Positions 53,753 to 64,000 of a stretch of DNA of 64,000 nt are shown piece by piece. A program made the translations under genes and the position numbers. The notes beneath the pieces are model-generated. The model saw nothing but the letters and a program-made list of their open reading frames with translations. It was not told the DNA's origin and made no database searches. Source of the stretch: Tipula vernalis (lineage: Eukaryota > Arthropoda > Insecta > Diptera > Tipulidae); assembly GCA_958295665.1 (NCBI GenBank), contig OY282558.1, positions 19,405,409 to 19,469,408 on the forward strand. The letters are read 5' to 3'. Positions within the stretch are counted from its first letter, which is position 1. Each line of letters opens with the position of its first letter.

Positions 53753-54098
53753 TCAACCATCGTAATCGGACCATTTTAGATTTTTGCCGCCCAAAAACTT
53801 GTGGGCTATACCACAGTTAATTTTCAATAAAATTGAATTTTCTAAGAAATGTTTAGAAATAATCGAGCAATCAAAATGAAAAATGTCACAGCAATTACAG
53901 GTCCCGAAACCTATTGATAGAGGTATCAACCATCGTAATCGGACCATTTTAGATTTTTGCCGCAAAAAAACTTGTGGGCTATAGCACAGTTAATTTTCAA
54001 TAAAATTGAATTTTCTAAGAAATGTTTAGAAATAATCGTGCAATCAAAATGCAAATTATCACAGCAATTACAGGCCCCGAAACCTATTGATAGAGGTA
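53753..54098. repeat. Undeleted relative of the truncated-monomer pair
   Basis: The pair has 'gctataccac' and 'gaaaaatgtc' followed by 'gccgcaaaa', exactly as left of truncated copies 1 and 3, but the second monomer is full length (173 bp) and continues with 'attttcaat' and 'atgcaaattatc' like ordinary neighbours. It is either the pre-deletion form or a copy repaired by exchange within the monomer. Confidence 0.8.
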
Positions 54099-57039
54099 TC
54101 AACCATCGTAATCGGACCATTTTAGATTTTTGCCGCCCAAAAACTTGTGGGCTATAGCACAGTTAATTTTCAACAAAATTGAATTTTCTAAGAAATGTTT
54201 AGAAATAATCGTGCAATCAAAATGAAAATTGTCACAGCAATTACAGGTCCCGAAACCTATTGATAGAGGTATCAACCATCGTAATCGGACCATTTTAGAT
54301 TTTTGCCGCCCAAAAACTTGTGGGCTATAGCACAGTTAATTTTCAATAAAATTGAATTTTCTAAGAAATGTTTAGAAATAATCGAGCAATCAAAATGAAA
54401 ATTGTCACAGCAATTACAGGTCCCGAAACCTATTGATAGAGGTATCAACCATCGTAATCGGACCATTTTAGATTTTTGCCGCCCAAAAACTTGTGGGCTA
54501 TAGCACAGTTAATTCTCAATAAAATTGAATTTTCTAAGAAATGTTTAGAAATAATCGAGCAATCAAAATGAAAATTGTCACAGCAATTACAGGTCCCGAA
54601 ACCTATTGATAGAGGTATCAACCATCGTAATCGGACCATTTTAGATTTTTGCCGCCCAAAAACTTGTGGGCTATAGCACAGTTAATTCTCAATAAAATTG
54701 AATTTTCTAAGACATGTTTAGAAATAATCGAGCAATCAAAATGAAAATTGTCACAGCAATTACAGGTCCCGAAACCTATTGATAGAGGTATCAACCATCG
54801 TAATCGGACCATTTTAGATTTTTGCCGCCCAAAAACTTGTGGGCTATAGCACAGTTAATTCTCAATAAAATTGAGTTTCCTAAGAAATGTTTAGAAATAA
54901 TCGTGCAATCAAAATGAAAATTGTCACAGCAATTACAGGTCCCGAAACCTATTGATAGAGGTATCAACCATCGTAATCGGACCATTTTAGATTTTTGCCG
55001 CCCAAAAACTTGTGGGCTATAGCACAGTTAATTTTCAATAAAATTGAATTTTCTAAGAAATGTTTAGAAATAATCGTGCAATCAAAATGCAAATTATCAC
55101 AGCAATTACAGGTCCCGAAACCTATTGATAGAGGTATCAACCATCGTAATCGGACCATTTTAGATTTTTGCCGCCCAAAAACTTGTGGGCTATAGCACAG
55201 TTAATTTTCAACAAAATTGAATTTTCTAAGAAATGTTTAGAAATAATCGTGCAATCAAAATGAAAATTGTCACAGCAATTACAGGTCCCGAAACCTATTG
55301 ATAGAGGTATCAACCATCGTAATCGGACCATTTTAGATTTTTGCCGCCCAAAAACTTGTGGGCTATAGCACAGTTAATTTTCAACAAAATTGAATTTTCT
55401 AAGAAATGTTTAGAAATAATCGTGCAATCAAAATGAAAATTGTCACAGCAATTACAGGTCCCGAAACCTATTGATAGAGGTATCAACCATCGTAATCGGA
55501 CCATTTTAGATTTTTGCCGCCCAAAAACTTGTGGGCTATAGCACAGTTAATTCTCAATAAAATTGAATTTTCTAAGAAATGTTTAGAAATAATCGAGCAA
55601 TCAAAATGAAAATTGTCACAGCAATTACAGGTCCCGAAACCTATTGATAGAGGTATCAACCATCGTAATCGGACCATTTTAGATTTTTGCCGCCCAAAAA
55701 CTTGTGGGCTATAGCACAGTTAATTCTCAATAAAATTGAATTTTCTAAGAAATGTTTAGAAATAATCGAGCAATCAAAATGAAAATTGTCACAGCAATTA
55801 CAGGTCCCGAAACCTATTGATAGAGGTATCAACCATCGTAATCGGACCATTTTAGATTTTTGCCGCCCAAAAACTTGTGGGCTATAGCACAGTTAATTCT
55901 CAATAAAATTGAGTTTTCTAAGAAATGTTTAGAAATAATCGTGCAATCAAAATGAAAATTGTCACAGCAATTACAGGTCCCGAAACCTATTGATAGAGGT
56001 ATCAACCATCGTAATCGGACCATTTTAGATTTTTGCCGCCCAAAAACTTGTGGGCTATAGCACAGTTAATTTTCAATAAAATTGAATTTTCTAAGAAATG
56101 TTTAGAAATAATCGTGCAATCAAAATGCAAATTATCACAGCAATTACAGGCCCCGAAACCTATTGATAGAGGTATCAACCATCGTAATCGGACCATTTTA
56201 GATTTTTGCCGCCCAAAAACTTGTGGGCTATAGCACAGTTAATTTTCAACAAAATTGAATTTTCTAAGAAATGTTTAGAAATAATCGTGCAATCAAAATG
56301 CAAATTGTCACAGCAATTACAGGTCCCGAAACCTATTGATAGAGGTATCAACCATCGTAATCGGACCATTTTAGATTTTTGCCGCCCAAAAACTTGTGGG
56401 CTATAGCACAGTTAATTCTCAATAAAATTGAATTTTCTAAGAAATGTTTAGAAATAATCGAGCAATCAAAATGAAAATTGTCACAGCAATTACAGGTCCC
56501 GAAACCTATTGATAGAGGTATCAACCATCGTAATCGGACCATTTTAGATTTTTGCCGCCCAAAAACTTGTGGGCTATAGCACAGTTAATTCTCAATAAAA
56601 TTGAATTTTCTAAGAAATGTTTAGAAATAATCGAGCAATCAAAATGAAAATTGTCACAGCAATTACAGGTCCCGAAACCTATTGATAGAGGTATCAACCA
56701 TCGTAATCGGACCATTTTAGATTTTTGCCGCCCAAAAACTTGTGGGCTATAGCACAGTTAATTCTCAATAAAATTGAGTTTCCTAAGAAATGTTTAGAAA
56801 TAATCGTGCAATCAAAATGAAAATTGTCACAGCAATTACAGGTCCCGAAACCTATTGATAGAGGTATCAACCATCGTAATCGGACCATTTTAGATTTTTG
56901 CCGCCCAAAAACTTGTGGGCTATAGCACAGTTAATTTTCAACAAAATTGAATTTTCTAAGAAATGTTTAGAAATAATCGTGCAATCAAAATGAAAATTGT
57001 CACAGCAATTACAGGTCCCGAAACCTATTGATAGAGGTA

Positions 57040-60000
57040 TCAACCATCGTAATCGGACCATTTTAGATTTTTGCCGCCCAAAAACTTGTGGGCTATAGCA
57101 CAGTTAATTCTCAATAAAATTGAGTTTCCTAAGAAATGTTTAGAAATAATCGTGCAATCAAAATGAAAATTGTCACAGCAATTACAGGTCCCGAAACCTA
57201 TTGATAGAGGTATCAACCATCGTAATCGGACCATTTTAGATTTTTGCCGCCCAAAAACTTGTGGGCTATAGCACAGTTAATTTTCAATAAAATTGAATTT
57301 TCTAAGAAATGTTTAGAAATAATCGTGCAATCAAAATGCAAATTATCACAGCAATTACAGGCCCCGAAACCTATTGATAGAGGTATCAACCATCGTAATC
57401 GGACCATTTTAGATTTTTGCCGCCCAAAAACTTGTGGGCTATAGCACAGTTAATTTTCAACAAAATTGAATTTTCTAAGAAATGTTTAGAAATAATCGTG
57501 CAATCAAAATGAAAATTGTCACAGCAATTACAGGTCCCGAAACCTATTGACAGAGGTATCAACCATCGTAATCGGACCATTTTAGATTTTTGCCGCCCAA
57601 AAACTTGTGGGCTATAGCACAGTTAATTTTCAATAAAATTGAATTTTCTAAGAAATGTTTAGAAATAATCGAGCAATCAAAATGAAAATTGTCACAGCAA
57701 TTACAGGTCCCGAAACCTATTGATAGAGGTATCAACCATCGTAATCGGACCATTTTAGATTTTTGCCGCCCAAAAACTTGTGGGCTATAGCACAGTTAAT
57801 TCTCAATAAAATTGAGTTTCCTAAGAAATGTTTAGAAATAATCGTGCAATCAAAATGAAAATTGTCACAGCAATTACAGGTCCCGAAACCTATTGATAGA
57901 GGTATCAACCATCGTAATCGGACCATTTTAGATTTTTGCCGCCCAAAAACTTGTGGGCTATAGCACAGTTAATTTTCAATAAAATTGAATTTTCTAAGAA
58001 ATGTTTAGAAATAATCGTGCAATCAAAATGCAAATTATCACAGCAATTACAGGCCCCGAAACCTATTGATAGAGGTATCAACCATCGTAATCGGACCATT
58101 TTAGATTTTTGCCGCCCAAAAACTTGTGGGCTATAGCACAGTTAATTTTCAACAAAATTGAATTTTCTAAGAAATGTTTAGAAATAATCGTGCAATCAAA
58201 ATGAAAATTGTCACAGCAGTTACAGGTCCCGAAACCTATTGATAGAGGTATCAACCATCGTAATCGGACCATTTTAGATTTTTGCCGCCCAAAAACTTGT
58301 GGGCTATAGCACAGTTAATTTTCAATAAAATTGAATTTTCTAAGAAATGTTTAGAAATAATCGAGCAATCAAAATGAAAATTGTCACAGCAATTACAGGT
58401 CCCGAAACCTATTGATAGAGGTATCAACCATCGTAATCGGACCATTTTAGATTTTTGCCGCCCAAAAACTTGTGGGCTATACCACAGTTAATTTTCAATA
58501 AAATTGAATTTTCTAAGAAATGTTTAGAAATAATCGAGCAATCAAAATGAAAAATGTCACAGCAATTACAGGTCCCGAAACCTATTGATAGAGGTATCAA
58601 CCATCGTAATCGGACCATTTTAGATTTTTGCCGCAAAAAAACTTGTGGGCTATAATAAAATTGAATTTTCTAAGAAATGTTTAGAAATATTCGTGCAATC
58701 AAAATGCAAATTGTCACAGCAATTACAGGTCCCGAAACCTATTGATAGAGGTATCAACCATCGTAATCGGACCATTTTAGATTTTTGCCGCCCAAAAACT
58801 TGTGGGCTATAGCACAGTTAATTCTCAATAAAATTGAATTTTCTAAGAAATGTTTAGAAATAATCGAGCAATCAAAATGAAAATTGTCACAGCAATTACA
58901 GGTCCCGAAACCTATTGATAGAGGTATCAACCATCGTAATCGGACCATTTTAGATTTTTGCCGCCCAAAAACTTGTGGGCTATAGCACAGTTAATTCTCA
59001 ATAAAATTGAATTTTCTAAGAAATGTTTAGAAATAATCGAGCAATCAAAATGAAAATTGTCACAGCAATTACAGGTCCCGAAACCTATTGATAGAGGTAT
59101 CAACCATCGTAATCGGACCATTTTAGATTTTTGCCGCCCAAAAACTTGTGGGCTATAGCACAGTTAATTCTCAATAAAATTGAGTTTCCTAAGAAATGTT
59201 TAGAAATAATCGTGCAATCAAAATGAAAATTGTCACAGCAATTACAGGTCCCGAAACCTATTGATAGAGGTATCAACCATCGTAATCGGACCATTTTAGA
59301 TTTTTGCCGCCCAAAAACTTGTGGGCTATAGCACAGTTAATTTTCAATAAAATTGAATTTTCTAAGAAATGTTTAGAAATAATCGTGCAATCAAAATGCA
59401 AATTATCACAGCAATTACAGGCCCCGAAACCTATTGATAGAGGTATCAACCATCGTAATCGGACCATTTTAGATTTTTGCCGCCCAAAAACTTGTGGGCT
59501 ATAGCACAGTTAATTTTCAACAAAATTGAATTTTCTAAGAAATGTTTAGAAATAATCGTGCAATCAAAATGAAAATTGTCACAGCAATTACAGGTCCCGA
59601 AACCTATTGATAGAGGTATCAACCATCGTAATCGGACCATTTTAGATTTTTGCCGCCCAAAAACTTGTGGGCTATAGCACAGTTAATTCTCAATAAAATT
59701 GAGTTTCCTAAGAAATGTTTAGAAATAATCGTGCAATCAAAATGAAAATTGTCACAGCAATTACAGGTCCCGAAACCTATTGATAGAGGTATCAACCATC
59801 GTAATCGGACCATTTTAGATTTTTGCCGCCCAAAAACTTGTGGGCTATAGCACAGTTAATTTTCAATAAAATTGAATTTTCTAAGAAATGTTTAGAAATA
59901 ATCGTGCAATCAAAATGCAAATTATCACAGCAATTACAGGCCCCGAAACCTATTGATAGAGGTATCAACCATCGTAATCGGACCATTTTAGATTTTTGCC

Positions 60001-60829
60001 GCCCAAAAACTTGTGGGCTATAGCACAGTTAATTTTCAACAAAATTGAATTTTCTAAGAAATGTTTAGAAATAATCGTGCAATCAAAATGAAAATTGTCA
60101 CAGCAATTACAGGTCCCGAAACCTATTGACAGAGGTATCAACCATCGTAATCGGACCATTTTAGATTTTTGCCGCCCAAAAACTTGTGGGCTATAGCACA
60201 GTTAATTTTCAATAAAATTGAATTTTCTAAGAAATGTTTAGAAATAATCGAGCAATCAAAATGAAAATTGTCACAGCAATTACAGGTCCCGAAACCTATT
60301 GATAGAGGTATCAACCATCGTAATCGGACCATTTTAGATTTTTGCCGCCCAAAAACTTGTGGGCTATAGCACAGTTAATTCTCAATAAAATTGAGTTTCC
60401 TAAGAAATGTTTAGAAATAATCGTGCAATCAAAATGAAAATTGTCACAGCAATTACAGGTCCCGAAACCTATTGATAGAGGTATCAACCATCGTAATCGG
60501 ACCATTTTAGATTTTTGCCGCCCAAAAACTTGTGGGCTATAGCACAGTTAATTTTCAATAAAATTGAATTTTCTAAGAAATGTTTAGAAATAATCGTGCA
60601 ATCAAAATGCAAATTATCACAGCAATTACAGGCCCCGAAACCTATTGATAGAGGTATCAACCATCGTAATCGGACCATTTTAGATTTTTGCCGCCCAAAA
60701 ACTTGTGGGCTATAGCACAGTTAATTTTCAACAAAATTGAATTTTCTAAGAAATGTTTAGAAATAATCGTGCAATCAAAATGAAAATTGTCACAGCAATT
60801 ACAGGTCCCGAAACCTATTGATAGAGGTA
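57040..60829. repeat. Fifteen-monomer tandem repeat (2579 bp), second unit partial
   Basis: 57040-58250 matches 59619-60829 over seven monomers, including 'ttgacagagg' (57548 and 60128). The offset of 2579 bp equals fourteen 173-bp monomers plus the 157-bp truncated one at 58597. The second unit stops where the +14 monomers begin at about 61001. Confidence 0.8.
58597..58753. repeat. 157-bp truncated monomer, copy 3
   Basis: Same deletion (junction 58654/58655), 7769 bp after copy 2. Its left neighbour again has 'gctataccac' and 'gaaaaatgtc', as at copy 1. Confidence 0.9.
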
Positions 60830-61000
60830 TCAACCATCGTAATCGGACCATTTTAGATTTTTGCCGCCCAAAAACTTGTGGGCTATAGCACAGTTAATTT
60901 TCAATAAAATTGAATTTTCTAAGAAATGTTTAGAAATAATCGTGCAATCAAAATGAAAATTGTCACAGCAATTACAGGTCCCGAAACCTATTGATAGAGG

Positions 61001-62455
61001 TCGGACAATTTTAGATTTTTAGATCGTAATCGGACCATTTCAGATTTTTGCCGCCCAAATACTTGTGGGCTATAGCACAGTTAATTTTCAATAAAATTGA
61101 ATTTTCTAAGAAATGTTTAGAAATAATCGTGCAATCAAAATGAAAATTGTCACAGCAATTACAGGTCCCGAAACCTATTGATAGAGGTATCAACCATCGT
61201 AATCGGACCATTTTAGATTTTTGCCGCCCAAAAACTTGTGGGCTATAGCACAGTTAATTTTCAATAAAATTGAATTTTCTAAGAAATGTTTAGAAATAAT
61301 CGTGCAATCAAAATGAAAATTGTCACAGCAATTACAGGTCCCGAAACCTATTGATAGAGGTCGGACAATTTTAGATTTTTAGATCGTAATCGGACCATTT
61401 CAGATTTTTGCCGCCCAAATACTTGTGGGCTATAGCACAGTTAATTTTCAATAAAATTGAATTTCCTAAAAAATGTTTAGAAATAATCGTGCAATCAAAA
61501 TGAAAATTGTCACAGCAATTACAGGTCCCGAAACCTATTGATAGAGGTATCAACCATCGTAATCGGACCATTTTAGATTTTTGCCGCCCAAAAACTTGTG
61601 GGCTATAGCACAGTTAATTTTCAATAAAATTGAATTTTCTAAGAAATGTTTAGAAATAATCGTGCAATCAAAATGAAAATTGTCACAGCAATTACAGGTC
61701 CCGAAACCTATTGATAGAGGTATCAACCATCGTAATCGGACCATTTTAGATTTTTGCCGCCCAAAAACTTGTGGGCTATAGCACAGTTAATTTTCAATAA
61801 AATTGAATTTTCTAAGAAACGTTTAGAAATAATCGTGCAATCAAAATGAAAATTGTCACAGCAATTACAGGTCCCGAAACCTATTGATAGAGGTCGGACA
61901 ATTTTAGATTTTTAGATCGTAATCGGACCATTTCAGATTTTTGCCGCCCAAATACTTGTGGGCTATAGCACAGTTAATTTTCAATAAAATTGAATTTCCT
62001 AAAAAATGTTTAGAAATAATCGTGCAATCAAAATGAAAATTGTCACAGCAATTACAGGTCCCGAAACCTATTGATAGAGGTATCAACCATCGTAATCGGA
62101 CCATTTTAGATTTTTGCCGCCCAAAAACTTGTGGGCTATAGCACAGTTAATTTTCAATAAAATTGAATTTTCTAAGAAATGTTTAGAAATAATCGTGCAA
62201 TCAAAATGAAAATTGTCACAGCAATTACAGGTCCCGAAACCTATTGATAGAGGTCGGACAATTTTAGATTTTTAGATCGTAATCGGACCATTTCAGATTT
62301 TTGCCGCCCAAATACTTGTGGGCTATAGCACAGTTAATTCTCAATAAAATTGAATTTTCTAAGAAATGTTTAGAAATAATCGTGCAATCAAAATGCAAAT
62401 TGTCACAGCAAATTGTCACAGCAATTACAGGTCCCGAAACCTATTGATAGAGGTA
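61001..62455. repeat. Cluster of four +14-bp monomers interspersed with normal ones
   Basis: The 22-bp replacement starts at 61001, 61361, 61894 and 62254, giving spacings of 360, 533 and 360 bp (dimer, trimer, dimer, each with one +14 unit). Every copy has the linked 'atttcagat' and 'cccaaatact'. 'cctaaaaaatg' recurs at about 61465 and 61998, so a 533-bp trimer was itself duplicated. Confidence 0.88.
62398..62423. repeat. 13-bp tandem duplication
   Basis: 'aattgtcacagca' occurs twice in succession and lengthens the local period by 13. It lies within the AATTG/CAATT dyad and is seen only here. It falls at the border between the +14 cluster and the terminal dimer array. Confidence 0.92.
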
Positions 62456-64000
62456 TCAACCATCGTAATCGGACCATTTTAGATTTTTGCCGCCCAAAAA
62501 CTTGTGGGCTATAGCACAGTTAATTTTCAATAAAATTGAATTTTCTAAGAAATGTTTAGAAATAATCGTGCAATCAAAATGCAAATTGTCACAGCAATTA
62601 CAGGTTCCGAAACCTATTGATAGAGGTATCAACCATCGTAATCGAACCATTTTAGATTTTTGCCGCCCAAAAAGTTGTGGGCTATAGCACAGTTAATTCT
62701 CAATAAAATTGAATTTTCTAAGAAATGTTTAAAAATAATCGTGCAATCAAAATGCAAATTGTCACAGCAATTACAGGTCCCGAAACCTATTGATAGAGGT
62801 ATCAACCATCGTAATCGGACCATTTTAGATTTTTGCCGCCCAAAAACATGTGGGCTATAGCACAGTTAATTTTCAATAAAATTGAATTTTCTAAGAAATG
62901 TTTAGAAATAATCGTGCAATCAAAATGCAAATTGTCACAGCAATTACAGGTTCCGAAACCTATTGATAGAGGTATCAACCATCGTAATCGAACCATTTTA
63001 GATTTTTGCCGCCCAAAAAGTTGTGGGCTATAGCACAGTTAATTCTCAATAAAATTGAATTTTCTAAGAAATGTTTAGAAATAATCGTGCAATCAAAATG
63101 CAAATTGTCACAGCAATTACAGGTCCCGAAACCTATTGATAGAGGTATCAACCATCGTAATCGGACCATTTTAGATTTTTGCCGCCCAAAAACTTATGGG
63201 CTATAGCACAGTTAATTTTCAATAAAATTGAATTTTCTAAGAAATGTTTAGAAATAATCGTGCAATTAAAATGAAAATTGTCACAGCAATTACAGGTCCC
63301 GAAACCTATTGATAGAGGTATCAACCATCGTAATCGAACCATTTTAGATTTTTGCCGCCCAAAAAGTTGTGGGCTATAGCACAGTTAATTCTCAATAAAA
63401 TTGAATTTTCTAAGAAAAGTTTAGAAATAATCGTGCAATCAAAATGCAAATTGTCACAGCAATTACAGGTCCCGAAACCTATTGATAGAGGTATCAACCA
63501 TCGTAATCGGACCATTTTAGATTTTTGCCGCCCAAAAACTTATGGGCTATAGCACAGTTAATTTTCAATAAAATTGAATTTTCTAAGAAATGTTTAGAAA
63601 TAATCGTGCAATTAAAATGAAAATTGTCACAGCAATTACAGGTCCCGAAACCTATTGATAGAGGTATCAACCATCGTAATCGGACCATTTTAGATTTTTG
63701 CCGCCCAAAAAGTTGTGGGCTATAGCACAGTTAATTCTCAATAAAATTGAATTTTCTAAGAAATGTTTAGAAATAATCGTGCAATCAAAATGCAAATTGT
63801 CACAGCAATTACAGGTCCCGAAACCTATTGATAGAGGTATCAACCATCGTAATCGGACCATTTTAGATTTTTGCCGCCCAAAAACTTATGGGCTATAGCA
63901 CAGTTAATTTTCAATAAAATTGAATTTTCTAAGAAATGTTTAGAAATAATCGTGCAATTAAAATGAAAATTGTCACAGCAATTACAGGTCCCGAAACCTA
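62456..64000. repeat. Dimeric higher-order repeat (346 bp, about 4.5 units)
   Basis: Two monomer types alternate. One has 'aaaacttatggg' and 'gcaattaaaatg' (63192, 63538, 63884 and 63265, 63611, 63957; the earlier units at 62456 and 62802 differ in detail, e.g. 'aaaacatgtggg'). The other has 'aaaagttgtggg', 'attctcaat' and 'atgcaaatt' (about 62672, 63018, 63364, 63710). 'aatcgaacc' accompanies the second type except at 63679. Units begin at 62456, 62802, 63148, 63494 and 63840; the last is cut by the window end. Confidence 0.88.

Larger units (their letters stand above)
48392..60829. repeat. Mosaic of a five-monomer module
   Basis: The recurring order is: two 'attctcaat...attgaatttt' monomers; one 'attctcaat...attgagtttcc' monomer; one with 'atgcaaattatc' and 'caggccccg'; one with 'caacaaaatt'. 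Full or nearly full modules start at 50985, 52888, 54445 and 58754, with shortened or altered forms at 55483, 56348, 57040, 57732, 59619 and 60311. A 'ttgacagagg' change appears at 48555, 52186, 57548 and 60128. Modules are joined in varying order, so there is no single long unit but repeated reshuffling of one. Confidence 0.8.
29201..64000. repeat. Right part of 173-bp satellite array (201 phase points)
   Basis: 29206 to 63840 is 34634 bp, which equals 200 x 173 plus the sum of all indels found (four -1, one +2, one +1, three -16, five +14, one +13 = +34). Diagnostic variants absent or rare on the left are 'cgtgcaatc' (first at about 31043), 'attctcaat', 'attgagtttt', 'atttcaaat', 'caatataatt', 'agcagttac', 'cccaaatact' and frequent 'atgcaaatt'. 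The left-array variant 'tttttaccg' was not seen. All monomers keep the orientation of the left part. No mobile element, gene or unique segment interrupts it. Confidence 0.97.

Noticed and set aside
27..63861. Hundreds of 64-codon minus-strand reading frames as a protein-coding gene family
   Set aside because: They are one frame per satellite monomer, overlap the next by 22 bp, and cannot run on because 173 is not divisible by 3. Replacement changes are frequent and no promoter or gene structure is visible.
1115..63898. 61-66 codon plus-strand frames as genes
   Set aside because: They appear only where a single A-to-C change removes a TGA in the monomer and lie antisense to the other repeat frame. 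They are by-products.
1..64000. CRISPR array
   Set aside because: The period is regular, but the whole 173 bp is repeated with no unique spacers, and there are no cas genes.
1..64000. CENP-B box
   Set aside because: The best partial match, 'tttcggga' on the minus strand, lacks the second half of the NTTCGNNNNANNCGGGN consensus.
1..64000. Pol III internal promoter (B box)
   Set aside because: 'ggtttcgggacc' on the minus strand resembles GGTTCGANTCC only with an extra base and two mismatches; no matching A box or tRNA-like fold was seen.
1..64000. Polyadenylation signals (AATAAA in nearly every monomer)
   Set aside because: It is a six-base chance match inside an AT-rich repeat. Without transcripts it cannot be called functional, and the 'caatata' variants lose it.
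1..64000. Identification of the species or satellite family
   Set aside because: I do not recognise the monomer with enough certainty. A database search would decide; none was possible.

Overview
The whole 64 kb window is one satellite DNA array. A 173-bp, AT-rich monomer (58 G+C of 173, about 33.5% GC by hand count) is repeated head to tail in a single orientation from the first to the last base. No protein gene, RNA gene, transposon, CRISPR array or unique sequence is visible. Using the trinucleotide TCA of 'tcaacc' as a phase mark, there are 168 phase points left of a 200-N gap (27 to 28934) and 201 right of it (29206 to 63840), so about 367 complete monomers plus partial ones. All length deviations I found add up exactly to the observed coordinates: four +4 insertions, six single-base indels at 5.08-6.45 kb (net 0), four -1 deletions just right of the gap, one +2, one +1, three -16, five +14 and one +13. 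Both window ends lie inside a monomer, so neither edge of the array is seen.

A homogeneous tandem array of a nucleosome-sized monomer, joined by an assembly gap, points to heterochromatin of a eukaryote (centromeric, pericentromeric or subtelomeric). The sequence does not let me name the lineage. The many short reading frames are by-products of the repeat. The most regular is a 64-codon minus-strand frame starting in one monomer and ending 22 bp into the neighbour. Because 173 is not a multiple of 3, reading cannot continue through the array.

Layout. (1) 1-29000: left array, with a mix of 'tttttaccg' and 'tttttgccg' monomers and local higher-order repeats (HORs): a five-monomer block with a TA-expanded palindrome (three copies), seven-, ten-, twelve-, fifteen-, thirteen-, four- and three-monomer units. 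(2) 29001-29200: 200 N. (3) 29201-30239: contig end with homopolymer deletions. (4) 29201-48 kb: right array with new diagnostic variants ('cgtgcaatc', 'attctcaat', 'atttcaaat', 'caatataatt') and HORs of 9, 5, 6, 17 and 8 monomers. (5) 48-61 kb: mosaic of a five-monomer module, including 157-bp truncated monomers. (6) 61.0-62.45 kb: monomers with a templated 14-bp net insertion, alternating with normal ones. (7) 62456-64000: a regular 346-bp dimer array.

The interest lies in array evolution: HOR units of changing size, subfamily turnover across the gap, template-switch-like variants propagated by amplification, and recognisable assembly artefacts. I found no evidence of an undescribed gene-encoded system.
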